Assembly: GCA_905116865.2 (NCBI GenBank) | Contig: CAJHNH020000713.1 | Span: 567,475 to 631,474 of the forward strand | DNA from: Candidula unifasciata | Taxonomy: Eukaryota > Mollusca > Gastropoda > Stylommatophora > Geomitridae | Direction of reading: 5' to 3' | DNA length: 64,000 bases | Shown here: in pieces, positions 42,491-53,121 of the stretch | Position numbering within the stretch: position 1 is the stretch's first letter | Layout of the letters: each line of letters opens with the position of its first letter | Notes under the pieces: generated by a model | The model's database searches: none | What the model was told of the DNA's origin: nothing | What the model saw: only the letters and a program-made list of their open reading frames with translations | Program-made: the position numbers and the translations under genes

Positions 42491-42919
42491 CTGATAAGGG
42501 TTTCTGAGATTTGCTCAAGATGGATTCTCACTCAGGCAGTGGCTCTTTGTGTCACTGAGTGTTAGTCTTGTCAGAATACAGTCTTGGAAGGGGGAATTTA
42601 AAACAAACACACTCATATTAATTGTGACAGTGTCTGTCTATGTGTCCTTGCCAGTGGTTCTCAACTTGAATAGTCAGTTCTGACAATCTGTTGATCAAAG
42701 CGATTTTGTTTTATTTGAACAAACTTGTTTTGTGGTTATTGAACCTTGTGTCAGATCTCAAGCATCTTTCTTATTCTTGCTACTTCTTCTGTGATTTTAT
42801 TTAACATTTTGTTATTCTGATGATGTTTCTGTACTTTTTTAATCATTTATACAAGATACTGACATCATTATAGACAAATAAATACTATTCAGTTTTTGTG
42901 ATAGAATTGTTGAATTGTG

Positions 42920-43620
42920 GTGAATGAATGAATCAGGAATTGACATCCCTCACTTGGGACATTTCCACACGTGTTCTATTCCATTGTTTTGCTCAAAAAA
43001 GTATTTTTTTTTTAAATTCAATTATCACAGTCAAATAGCATCCCTGAAGGGGATAATAGATCAAACCAATCTAATGTCGCTCCTGATTTCCCAGAACTTT
43101 TTTCCCATGTTAAACTCGCGAGCCAATCCATAAAACCTAAACACAGATCCGTACAATCCGTATCCACAGCTCACATTTCCCACATCACAGTCAACCAGGA
43201 ATCTTCAATCCCCAATCCACAGCCAGAAATCTTCAATCCCCAATCCGCAAAATCACTGGATCATTAGCACGTCTTACTACTCACGGTGACTTCCCTTTCC
43301 TCAGTAGCTAGTGAGGAATCATCATGGTAATAGTACTAGCTGCAACCTGTGCCCGGCTCTCTAGCGTAGTTAACTAAACCGGATTGCGCGGAGACCGGAT
43401 GACGAACTCCTTGTGGTCCGCGTTCAATCCCGGGGGTAGGCAGGAAAGCCACATTTTTTCCCAGATTTACAGTATTTACAATGGAATCAAGGCCGAAAGG
43501 TTGCGATATCCATAATACCAAGCCTAAGGGTTAACAACTCATAGCTTCTGGACACTAAAACAAACAAACAGCTGCAACCTGTTTAAAAGTCCACCTATTC
43601 CCCCTCAGTATTGAATATCT
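42920..43620 (-). mobile_element. LINE 3-prime-end fragment, interrupted
   Basis: The left part (42930-42985, GACATTTCCACACGTGTTC) and right part (43290-43350 and 43583-43620, CCTCAGTATTGAATATCTTC) together match 57360-57490. They are separated by about 280 bases of other sequence (with duplicated CAATCCCCAATCC blocks near 43210-43250) and by a SINE-G copy. Confidence 0.55.
43351..43569 (+). repeat. SINE family G copy with 13 bp target duplication
   Basis: AGCTGCAACCTGT is repeated exactly at 43338-43350 and 43570-43582. Between them lies a tRNA-like head (GCCCGGCTCTCTAGCGTAGT, B box GCGTTCAATCC), the body AAGCCACATTTTTTCCCAG and GAAAGGTTGCGATATCC, and an ACAAACAAAC tail at the 3-prime end. 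Confidence 0.92.
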
Positions 43621-43639
43621 TCCAGAACCTTTACAGGGA

Positions 43640-44028
43640 GCTGCGTGATCTCGAGGCATGGTGTCCGCCTCGAGTGCTAGAGGTTCCGGGTTCAATCCCC
43701 ACTAAGGGCTGGAATTTTTTTCACGTGGACTTTTGGACTTCAAGTAATTTCCTTTTCTTCCCTTGGTAGTGAGATCGGACGCTCGTGTGCATTGTTGCGC
43801 ACGAAAAAAAAATCCCTTGGCAGTTGGAAATCGAAAAAAATAGCCTAACGGCGCTGCTCGGGCAAAATTTGGAGTCAAAAATCTACCAAATGTATTTCGG
43901 GATCCTCGCTGGTGCTACAGAGCCTGTGCATTGTGCTGAGCTTTTTCTGACTTAGACTTGAGTTACAAGAAGAACGGAGCACTTATGGGTTACATCAGTG
44001 TGCCACGATGTTGATCCGTTGTTCAAAA
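43640..44028 (+). repeat. SINE family A copy
   Basis: The head GATCTCGAGGCATGGTGTCC and B box GGTTCCGGGTTCAATCC are followed by TTTTTCACGTGGAC, GTGTGCATTGTTGCGCACG, TAACGGCGCTGCTCGGGC and the end GTTGATCCGTTGTTCAAA. Confidence 0.9.
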
Positions 44029-44049
44029 CCCCAGAACCACTATTCGAAT

Positions 44050-44410
44050 GAACCCCTGCTGAATTAGTCTTGCATTGGTAGTCACGTCTATCCACAACCT
44101 TCTGTCTCGTGTACTTTCAGTCACTTCTAACACAGGTGATCTTTCATGGCATAATGTCAGACTGCCCAGCATCTTCTCTCTCATTCTCCCTCTGCCTCCC
44201 CCCCCCCCCCCCCCCTCCCCCCTCCCTCAAACTTTCCCACTATCACAATGTACAAAAGTTGTCTTCTTTTCATGACATAACTAAAGTATGTAGATTGTCT
44301 TCTTCTTCTGTGGGCAATCAGTTCTCTACTAGATCAGTTTCTTTCAAGACCTCCTCTTTAATCTTTTTATCTGTCCAGGGTGTTCTCATTGTTTGTCTAT
44401 AAAACTACAT
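44050..44410 (-). pseudogene. LINE ORF2 tail
   Basis: Paired with 32655-33030 by ordered blocks. A long poly-C run (44189-44205) sits inside. Confidence 0.55.
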
Positions 44411-44764
44411 CTGCAAAGCTTTCAAATAATGTTTCACTAGACACTAAACTGTCCATTCATTAACTTCAGAATATCAAGATAAGATTTATATAGCTTTTAA
44501 GAATGATCTTTTTCGTCTCAATTGATAAAGAAAGATTGCATAGAACAGTTGAAAATATATGCATTCTTAGGGCACAACCTTCTGTCTATTGATTGTAATC
44601 GACTCGCAAAGCATGCTGAGAAACGTAGAGTCATGTATGCTCCAAACAGTGGTATGCATTGTTTCAGAGGTACAAGTTGGTTAGCATCATTTTGATATTT
44701 TCTCCAAGGCATACATGTGTGTTTGGAAATTAACAGACAGATATACTGGCTGTTTCTGCATCAC

Positions 44765-45015
44765 TTGGTGGTAAACTGATGTATGACAAGCTAGATGTTA
44801 TTAAAGCCTTTGGGATTGAGTGAACAGTGCAGCGGCACAGTTAAATTATTGTGGTCTGAAGAGAATGAAGCAACAGGGAGTGACCAGGAGATCTGACCGA
44901 CACTCCACGAAGAAGAGACGAGATGGACATGCAATCGGCCAGTTACTGGTACCTTCAGAGTTGCAACTGGCTGTTGAAGATGAGGACAGAGCATATACGG
45001 GAAGGCCCTGAGCAT
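44765..45015 (+). pseudogene. Jockey-like LINE C-terminus
   Basis: The plus strand reads SLGGKLMYDKLDVIKAFGIE, then stops, then DLTDTPRRRDEMDMQSASYW in a shifted frame. This is the same domain as 6790-7240 and 18270-18660 in the opposite orientation. Confidence 0.65.
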
Positions 45016-45356
45016 GTGATTTCGTTCTTGAAACTCAACCCCCCCCCCTCCCCACCCCCCCTTCCTCTCCTTGTGGGGTAAACAAGAAAAATGCCCATCA
45101 CCTTACAGAGAATCCAGTGTTTCCGCATGACACCCTAATGTTCTAGCCATTCGGCGAGCCGTTTGCTTTTTAATGAAATAATAAAATAATCTTACTCTCC
45201 TTTTACCGCACTTGTAAAATTTAATGGAACATGTCTGCTTAAACCGACTCTGACCTCTGATCTACTCCGCCTTCTTCCAAAGCCTTTGAATGTCCCCCAT
45301 CCACCTAAAGGGCTGTGTGAAGGCAACAGCATCATCTTCATTACTCTAGGTTCTAT

Positions 45357-45668
45357 TTAAAATGGCTCGGGTTCTTTCCTCAGAATGGCTGCTTTTACCT
45401 TATTTGTTATGTTATCACAATCAAGGTCACTGCTCATTGTACATTTCCATGCGTGCTCAGCCCTTTGATGCAGCAGCCACTCCAAGATACATCTACTGAT
45501 TGTTCCTATAAGGATCAGTTTAGAATGTCTCCTATCTCTGTCTCGAAGGCAACATGGACGTGTTTTAGCGTCTTTACTCCCATGTGCTGTCGAAAATGTC
45601 GCACAAAACCCGAAGCTGCATAGCTCCATTATCGTCTGTCCCTGGGGTTCACACTCTGCTCTGTACAA
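45357..45668 (-). pseudogene. LINE C-terminus (GTISR...HAWKC)
   Basis: The minus strand encodes CCLRDRDRRHSKLILIGTIS and RCILEWLLHQRAEHAWKC. These match LCRLRGRERRQYNQLLTGTI and EWWLLRRTEHAWVC at the end of the open frame at 49350-50703. It is the 3-prime end of another copy of that LINE family. Confidence 0.75.
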
Positions 45669-45789
45669 TGATTATGCTGGCTTCCAGTCGCCCCGCACAG
45701 AGAAGCCGAGTCACCCTAGATAAGACTCATCGCAAGTTGCGCATGTTTGTCTAAGTCAATTTTTTTTAGTCAGTCCGTGATCTTTTCTT

Positions 45790-46060
45790 TACAATGCAAG
45801 GGGAAATAATTAAAATTCAAAATCAGGGATGGGCCATAAAATAGGCAGTTTTCTGCCAGTAAGCTTTCAAGAGTTTTCTCCGCTTGCAAATCATTTTACT
45901 GAACCTCACTCAACACATGGTACAACAACAACTATTACTAGCTGTCTATTACAGCTACTTCCAACACATCTACTACTAAACTTACTTCTGTTATAACATC
46001 AAAAACATATATGTAATTATTACTGCTAACATCATAATTATACTGCTAGAGCAACACTAT
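45790..46060. repeat. Duplicated segment, paralog of 49100-49345
   Basis: Both contain ATGGGCCA followed by AAATAGGCAGTTTTC, AGCTTTCAAGAGTT, TTACAGCTACTTCC and TTACTTCTGTTATAAC in the same order. It precedes the 46130-48900 segment. Confidence 0.7.
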
Positions 46061-46299
46061 TACTGCTGTTTAAAAAAAAAAAAAAAAAAACACTATATTA
46101 TGATCAAAATATAAGCAACAAAATAATTTGGTTCTAGACGTATATTTTTATAGATTAATCATCACATCACGGATGATAGGTCAGCATCTTATTGGCTGCC
46201 TTTACTTCTATTACATTTTTTTTTTAATACCCAGCTTAGACTGGATCGTCCTGGGATTAAAGACCAGTTGTAACAACCGCGTTGGAAACGTTGGACTCA

Positions 46300-47236
46300 T
46301 ATAGTACTGCTGGCAAGTACTTTGGGGGAGCGGTAGGCTCTTGTAGTGCTACTGGCAAGTACTTTGGGAACGGTAGTCTTTAGTAGTACTGCTGGCAAGT
46401 ACTTTGGGGGAACGGTAGGCTCTAGTAGTACTGCTGGCAAGTACTTTGGGGGAACGGTAGGCTCTAGTAGTACTGCTGGCAAGTACTTTGGGGAGCGGTA
46501 GGCTCTAGTAGTACTGCTGGCAAGTACTTTGGGGGAACGGTAGGCTCTAGTAGTACTGCTGGCAAGTACTTTGGGGAGCGGTAGGCTCTAGTAGTACTGC
46601 TGGCAAGTACTTTGGGGGAGCGGTAGGCAATAGTAGTGCTACTGGCAAGTACTTTGGGGAACGGTAGTCTTTAGTAGTACTGCTGGCAAGTACTTTGGGG
46701 AGCGGTAGGCTCTAGTAGTACTGCTGGCAAGTACTTTGGGGGAGCGGTAGGCTCTAGTAGTACTGCTGGCAAGTACTGTGGGGAACGGTAGGCTCTAGTA
46801 GTACTGCTGGCAAGTACTTTGGGAAACGGTAGTCTCTAGTAGTACTGCTGGCAAGTACTTTGGGGAACGGTAGGCTATAGTTGTGCTACTGGCAAGTACT
46901 TTGGGGAACGGTAGTCTCTAGTAGTACTGCTGGCTAGTACTTTGGGGAGCGGTAGGCTATAGTAGTGCTACTGGCAAGTACTTTGGGGAACGGTAGGCTC
47001 TAGTAGTACTGCTGGCAAGTACTTTGGGGGAGCGGTAGGCTCTAGTAGTACTGCTGTCAAGTACTTTGGGGAACGGTAGGCTCTTGTAGTGCTGCTGGCA
47101 AGTACTTTGGGGAACGGTAGTCTCTAGTAGTACTGCTGGCAAGTACTGTGGGGAGCGGTAGGCTCTAGTAGTACTGCTGGCAAGTACTGTGGGGAACGGT
47201 AGGCTCTAGTAGCACTGGTGGCAAGTACTTTAGAGA
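46300..47236. repeat. 41 bp tandem repeat, about 22 copies
   Basis: The unit CTGGCAAGTACTTTGGGGAG plus CGGTAGGCTCTAGTAGTACT and G repeats with 41 or 42 base periods and small variants. The paralogous site near 52330-52430 has only two or three diverged units. Confidence 0.97.
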
Positions 47237-47561
47237 ATTGAAATTTGATTTGTGAAGATGTGGATGCACAGAAGAATATGTTATATTTCATGTGGGGGGA
47301 AAGGAGGGGGGGGGAGCCAGTCATTTACAGAAATTCTCTAAAGCCTAGGAACTAGAATAGATTTGCTGAAGGCTAACGGAGGGGATAAAAATGACAAGTA
47401 ACACATGTTGGCCATACTAAAAGATATAGCCCACATAAAGAAAACTGTATTAAGAAGAAATGTTTATGGTAAAAAGTAGGGCTGTACCGAATAGTGGTTT
47501 TCACTATTCGGCCGAATACGAATAGTGGGACCAACTATTCGGCCGAATACGAATACGAATA

Positions 47562-48110
47562 GTGTATCATATTCATCAGGTGCCTCGCCGACTGGTGTGG
47601 CGATTTTGGCCTCGCCACAATCTGCGATCTCCTGCAGCATGTATCAGTTTGTGTGCTGACACACCTCCATGACATGCAACGACTGTCAAGAATCTTCTCT
47701 CGTTGTCTTTTTCTATTTCTCCTTCCACAAATCTTTCCAGTGGTCACCACATGTTCCATTTTCACTCTTTCTATATGATGACTGTCTTCTTCTGATGTCT
47801 GCGATTAGTTGTCTTCGGGCTCCCGCTTCATTCAAAACCTAGTGGTTGCTTTTTTTAAGCTGTCCAAGGTATTTTAAGCATTGTTCTGTAAAACCACATC
47901 TCTGAGGCCTCAAAAAATTGTTTGGCCTGGCTACCGATTGTCCAGGACTCATAGCCATATGTTAAAACTGGATGTATGTAGCAAGCAAGACAACGATATA
48001 TTGCACAAGATGTTCTTTCTTTTAAATTTTTAGCCAGTCCTATTTTGTTTTTTATTTTAGTAATGCATCTTTCATCTGATTTTATCCATGTGCCAAATTC
48101 GCATTTAAAT
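47562..48110 (-). pseudogene. LINE fragment nested in the hAT element
   Basis: The minus strand reads KMEHVVTTGKICGRRNRKRQ and REKILDSRCMSWRC, a LINE ORF2 tail of the type at 24900-25140. Further right, CATCTTTCATCTGATTTTATCCATG resembles the upstream RT region at 11160 and 25430. Confidence 0.7.
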
Positions 48111-48230
48111 CATTTTTCGTTCAGGCGTTCGTTCAATGTAATTTAAATGCACCTTCATATTCTCGTTTGCAATATCTTCAATTTGATTTGGGAAAAGACA
48201 TCCCGAAAGAACAAAAAAAAAGTGCATGCT

Positions 48231-48320
<90 letters not shown>
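48231..48320. repeat. (CT)n(CA)n microsatellite
   Basis: About 19 CT units followed by about 24 CA units, inside the hAT element. Confidence 0.97.
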
Positions 48321-48322
<2 letters not shown>

Positions 48323-49349
48323 TACACTTTCAAGGTTCTTCATGCCTTCTTTAACACAACAGTAGCGATGCCTAAATCTTTCGTAGCGGGAAAAACGGCG
48401 ACCCGTTTGCGTGGTAACAGCGCCTGACTCCGAGGCATTACAGCAGAGGTTCTAAAACTGGGTGCGTATGACAGGGGTGCCGCGGCGAAAATCAAGAAAA
48501 GTCGGCTATAAATTGTGACATTGTTAATGAGAGAGTTATTTTAGTCCATCGCAGTGTATGCAGAAATCACTATTCGTATTCGGCCCGACCGCCACTATTC
48601 GGCCGAATACCGAATAGCTAGTAGGTCCACTATTCGGCCCCGAAGCGAATACGAAGCGAATATTCGGTACAGCCCTAGTAAAAAGGCAAGAGACAGACAT
48701 CGATACAGTCGGATGGGCAACATCAAGAGACAGTCAAACAGCAATCTGAAAGAGTGCATCCAGAGTGAAAGACGGGTGAGCTTGAGGAGTTTCATTGCAG
48801 CCCACCCTCATTGGGGAGACGGCACCTGATTTACTGAGGCTTTCCCAACATTGTTGTCAAGTTGTTTAGGTCATTTCATCTTCTCACGTCGCCATCAGTT
48901 GGCAGGTTCTTTAGTCGTCTTTTACGACACGCTTGTTATGTGGAGAGGCAGAACCCACAACGGGACAGTGTGTCGTGTAGAGGATTGTTTTGGCTTGCGT
49001 TTTCCCCTCTTTTTATTAGGGAAAGTACCTAATAGTGTACATGGTTTTAAAAACAAAAGCACATTTTTCAGTCATTTCCCGATTTGGTCTGTCAACTGAA
49101 GAATTTTAATAAGGGGCAGTAATTTAAATCTAAAATCGGGGATGGGCCAAGAAATAGGCAGTTTTCCGCCACTCAGCTTTCAAGAGTTCACTCCTCTTGA
49201 ATAAAAGGCTAAGGCATGGTACACCACTACATCTATTCATGCTGCTACTACTACAATTACAGCTACTTCCATCACAACTACAACCACATTTACTTCTGTT
49301 ATAACAACAAAAACGTATCTTCTATTACTACTGCTACCTTAACATGGTT

Positions 49350-50703
49350 CTCTCTGAATACCCACATCGTGAGTACACCAACGCCAGTCGTAAGCATCTG
49401 TGGTGTGGACATCGAGAGAACGGACACCATGAAATACCTGGGCATGACATTTGACAGATGCTTGTCATACAAATGCCACGTAGACAACGTCATACTTAGA
49501 GCCAGGAAAGGTTTGACAGCACTCAATGTGCTAGCAGCAGCTGATATTGAACGTCTACTTTTCCTTCTCTATCAAGGGCTTGTGCTTAGCGTCATTGACT
49601 ATGGTCTTGGCCTCCTCACTGTCAGCAAAACCCAGCTAGAAAGACTGGACCGAGTACAGAATGAGGCCATGAGACTCATACTCGGCTGCACAAAAGACAC
49701 CTCCTGCAACGCCATGCGTTATATCCTGGGTCTGTCGACTATGACAAGCAGATACAAAGTGGCACAGGTCAAGGCTTACATGAGGGTATCGGCAGACGTT
49801 AACCACCCATTACACAAAGCTATTCACGACACAAAAGGAACGCGTCTCAAAAGAGGCCGCTTTTGGATGGCAAAGGCTGAGGATTTAATCCAGCAGGTAT
49901 GTGACCTAGACGTGATCAGCCACGGAAAAGAATGGACGAATACACCAGTAGACATGCATGGCATCTCTAAGGTTGTCATCACACTCGGAAGGTACTGCAG
50001 GGATCAAATTCCTGCGGCAATAGACACAGAAGTAAGGGAACTGATAGATCAGCATTCAGACCCAGAAGATACCATCATCTACACAGATGGATCCGTGAAG
50101 CGCGGATCAAGGTCAGCATGGGCATACACAGTGCAAAGAAAGGGAAAAACAATACACGAGGACAGCGGCGCTTACCAGACAGCCACGTCAAGCATGACAA
50201 TGGAAATAGCCGCTGCTTCTAGAGCTTTAGCATGGGTATCCGAGCAAACCGCCACACAGGTAGTAATTGTCTCAGACTCAATGAATATGCTTCAGAAGAT
50301 AGCAACAGGCAGTATGCGCTCTGAATGGATAGAAAGCATTAGGAAATCGCACTTAACCTCCGTAACCTGGAACTACACACCGGGTCATGCGGGCGTGAAG
50401 GGAAATGAGCGAGCAGACCAACTGGCAAGCACTGCACTAATGATTGCGGGAAAAAGTATGGACAGAGCAGATATAGTCAACGCTGTACAAACTGGGCTAG
50501 TGGAGAATGAGGAATCCCTGACACTAACACGATTGCGTGACATGGGAGTTAAGCATGGTGATGCACCTCTTTGCCGTCTTCGAGGCCGAGAAAGGAGACA
50601 ATATAACCAGCTTCTCACGGGGACAATTAGTAGAATTACTTTGGAGTGGTGGCTGCTTCGGAGAACTGAGCACGCATGGGTATGCCCAATGTCGGAGAAC
50701 TGA
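49350..50703 (+). pseudogene. LINE ORF2 3-prime part: RT tail, RNase H, C-terminus
   Basis: This is the longest open frame of the window (495 residues from 49216, the first 45 or so coming from preceding repeat sequence). It gives MKYLGMTFDRCLSYKCHVD and LDRVQNEAMRLILGC (the region after the RT palm), LKRGRFWMAKAED, then RNase H with YTDGSVKRGSRSAWAY (first D), MEIAAASRAL (E), VIVSDSMNML (D) and TPGHAGVKGNERADQLAS. It ends with LTGTISRITLEWWLLRRTEH and AWVCPM. The RT palm, endonuclease and ORF1 are absent, so it is a 5-prime-truncated copy of a jockey-like non-LTR retrotransposon. It is young enough to retain an intact frame but cannot transpose alone. The site may be marked by a near-repeat of ATTACTGCTACC at about 49325 and 51240. 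Confidence 0.88.
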
Positions 50704-51297
50704 GCACGCAGGTGTGGTATGCCTCCAAGTTTGTCGGCAGTGACATTAATTGTAATCGACTTAACAAAACATAAAATAACATCTTAGTAGGGAGTCGGCA
50801 GTACGAAACCCAAGTTCAAGGTGTCTCCTTCGTGCCCAAAGAAAACTGCAAGAAAGACTGATGGCAGGCAGATCGTTGTAGGGGCGACGCCTGCTGGTGG
50901 ATGTAATGTCCTAAGTCCCTTCCCCAGCTAATAATGAGGTACTGCTGGGGTGACCGTTTATTAACCCTCAATAATTCTTCCGGTCAAAATGGACGCTAGG
51001 CACGGCCACCTTTTTTTTCAAAGCCGTGGCAAATATTTTTTTTTTTTTTGCCGACGTGGCCGTTGCATTTTTGCTCCATTTGTAGCTGGAAGGATGTAGT
51101 TTCGTCGCCCAGCTTCTGAGTTGAGTGCATGGCGTGACACTGTGAGCTGCGTTTGTTTTTCGTTGGCACAGGAGCGGAGCATCTGTGGGGTGACCCGTTT
51201 GCTATGAAGCTGAAACTAGGATTAGCAGATTTCCAGATTATTACTGCTACCATCACAGTACTTTGCAGAGTCAAGCCCAGCATTTTTTAGCGTTGCG

Positions 51298-51450
51298 GTT
51301 TTTCTAGGCAAATTTTACTTTCAGTAGTTTGCCATTGCTTACTGAACGGTCACCTCTCAGTACCGCTTTCGAAACCAATGCAAAGCAGTCTACTACCAAA
51401 CCGCCTGCAGCTGGGATTAATTGAAAGATTATTTAAACAAAGCATGTTTG
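51298..51450 (-). repeat. SINE family C copy
   Basis: The plus strand gives TTTTTCTAGGCAAATTTTAC, TAGTTTGCCATTGCTTACTG and TTTCGAAACCAATGCAAAGC, the reverse complement of family C. Confidence 0.78.
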
Positions 51451-51472
51451 CAACGCCTAAGCCACAGTTTAC

Positions 51473-51632
51473 AAATACTGTGTTTTTCTGCTGCTGACAA
51501 TTAGCACTGTTTATAAACAGTAAATACTGTGTTTTTTCTGCTGCTGACAATTAGAACTGTTTATAAACAGTAAATACTGTGTTTTTTCTGCTGCTGACAA
51601 TTAGAACTGTTTATAAACAGTAAATACTGTGT
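51473..51632. repeat. 50 bp tandem repeat, 3 copies, with a 16 bp palindrome
   Basis: The unit AAATACTGTGTTTTTTCTGC plus TGCTGACAATTAGAACTG and the rest occurs three times. Each copy contains the perfect palindrome ACTGTTTATAAACAGT (one base changed in the first). Confidence 0.92.
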
Positions 51633-51661
51633 ACTACTGCTACTACATCCTGTAGATATAG

Positions 51662-52020
51662 GATGTCAGTATTTCTTCTCTTCTTTGTCCACGGTGTTCT
51701 GAGAATCTTTCTATAGCATTTTTTAGCTTAAATGCTACAGAAATATTCTCAGAATACCGTGGACAAAGAAGAGAAGAAATACTGACATTTTAAAAGTTCT
51801 GAACATCAAGGAAGATTGGTTAATACACAACAAATAATAGCCAAAGGCATGGTACCAAAAAGGAGGGGCAGGGGTCGACGAACACAAAGATGGGTACAGG
51901 ATATAAGTGACACCTTAAATATGAAAGTAAACGAGGCGGCAGAGCTGGCGAGAGACCGAGTTTATTTCAGGTAGACCGTGAAGAGAGCAACGTTCTGCAA
52001 AGGACCTGCTACATGATGAT
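51662..52020 (+). pseudogene. LINE ORF2 tail with inverted duplicate at its 5-prime end
   Basis: From 51731 the plus strand reads [24 protein letters not shown] sequence and continues through RGRGRRTQRW and ELARDRVYFR to an ATGATGATGAT tail near 52020. Bases 51662-51730 are a reverse-complement copy of about the first 60 bases of this segment. The arms share CTTCTCTTCTTTGTCCACGG and its complement. Confidence 0.8.
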
Positions 52021-52084
52021 GATATCACATAGAAGATTGTATACAGTGAAGGGTCTTCGCCTCACAAGTGGTGGTCCAGACATA

Positions 52085-52880
52085 TGGTGCTAGACGTATA
52101 TCCATACGAATCAATCAGCACGCCAGGGATTATGGGTCAACATCTTACTGGCTGCCTTTACTTTTGGCACATCTCCTATACCCCTTTTAGACTGGGTTGT
52201 CTTGGGATTCAAGATTGGTTTACAGGCTCAGTCTTGATGCAGATTAGAACCTTTCACCCTGGAGACGTCTAGCCTTTATGGCCTTCTGGGAAAAGTTAGC
52301 CGTTCACAGTTATAATGGTAAGTCTTCTGTGAGCGGTAGGCTTTGGCAGTTCTGCTGGCAAGTGCTTTGGTGAAGAATAGGCTGTCACAATTCTGCTGGC
52401 AATTTTTTGTGAACGGTAAGCATTCACAAAGTAATTAGGACAACAATCTACCCAGGGGTGTCGATATACAGAAGTATAGGTCATATTTCATGGGGGGAGG
52501 GAGGGGATCAAATACAGAAGTTAAGAAAAGACTAGGAATAAAAAGATTCACTGTGGAAAAACAAATAAAGACGAGTGATATACTTTGGCAAACTTTAAAA
52601 AAATATAACACTCATAAAAACCAAATGAGAGGAAAAGTTGATGGTAAATTAGCCAGAGGCAGACAGCGATACAACTGGGAGGACAACATCATCAAGAGAT
52701 GGTCAGCAATCTGAGACAGTGTACAATCAGAGCAAAAGACAGAGTGAGCGTTTAGAAGATACCTTGCAGCCAGCCTTCAAGATGGCACTTGACTGACTGA
52801 GGTTTTCACAATATTGTTGGCAAGCCCTTTAGGAAATACCAGCTTCTCTCATCATCATTTAGCAGGTTCTTTACAAAACG
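52085..52880. repeat. Duplicated segment without hAT insertion
   Basis: This is the paralog of 46130-48900 (see there), including a SINE family B part (52140-52290, minus) and a LINE tail reading GKLARGRQRYNWEDNIIKRW (about 52640-52700). At the position equivalent to the hAT target it reads GATGGTAAATTAGCC, an uninterrupted site. Confidence 0.75.
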
Positions 52881-53060
52881 CCACTCTCTTCACTGCATTC
52901 CTGAAAGTCTCTCTTTCTCTAGGCAATTCTCCAGCCCTATGTGCTTTCATAGTCAATGCATCTTCAATGTCTTGTATTGTTTTGCAAAGATCGGCTTTTG
53001 CCTCATTTTCCAGAAATGTACCCTTCATCCCCGTTGTCTCCAGGCCACTGTGATCTTAAC
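52845..53060 (-). pseudogene. LINE ORF2 tail
   Basis: On the minus strand, MKGTFLENEAKADLCKTIQD and MKAHRAGELPRERETFRNAV, then VAFCKEPAK, form the same kind of tail as 21585-21905 and 51840-52010. Confidence 0.65.
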
Positions 53061-53121
53061 ATGTGACCAAAATACCTCAGTTTCAGTACCAGAACAATAA
53101 ATGATCACAGAAGATCAGTGA

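Larger units (their letters stand above)
47477..48677. mobile_element. Non-autonomous hAT element with perfect 8 bp target duplication
   Basis: The ends TAGGGCTGTACCGAATAGTG (left) and the complement of CGAATATTCGGTACAGCCCTA (right) are inverted. GTAAAAAG occurs exactly at 47469-47476 and 48678-48685. Subterminal regions carry repeated ACTATTCGGCCGAATA palindromes at both ends. No hAT transposase frame is seen; the interior is a LINE fragment, a microsatellite and unassigned sequence. Confidence 0.92.
46130..48900. repeat. Duplicated segment, paralog of 52085-52880
   Basis: Ordered blocks are shared with 52085-52880: TCTTATTGGCTGCCTTTACT, the unit of the 41 bp satellite, ATGTTATATTTCATGTGGGG, AGACAGACATCGATACA versus AGGCAGACAGCGATACAA, and GAGGCTTTCCCAACATTGTT. 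The copy here is larger because of satellite expansion and a hAT insertion. The conserved part near 48690-48820 looks like a LINE ORF2 tail. Confidence 0.75.

Noticed and set aside
42653..42690. CAGTGGTTCTCAACTT, a typical hAT end
   Set aside because: I found no matching inverted end or 8 bp duplication within about 1 kb, so no element was called.
46300..47236. CRISPR-like array of about 41-base repeats
   Set aside because: There are no unique spacers. The whole unit repeats, and the context is an animal genome, so it is a satellite.
48445..48500. CAGAGGTTCTAAAACTGGG, another hAT-like end inside the larger hAT element
   Set aside because: No partner end was visible. It may be a fragment or part of the host element.
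48551..48829. A 91-residue frame rich in R and Y (RIRPDRHYSAEYRIASRS)
   Set aside because: It is the subterminal palindromic region of the hAT element read through into flanking sequence.
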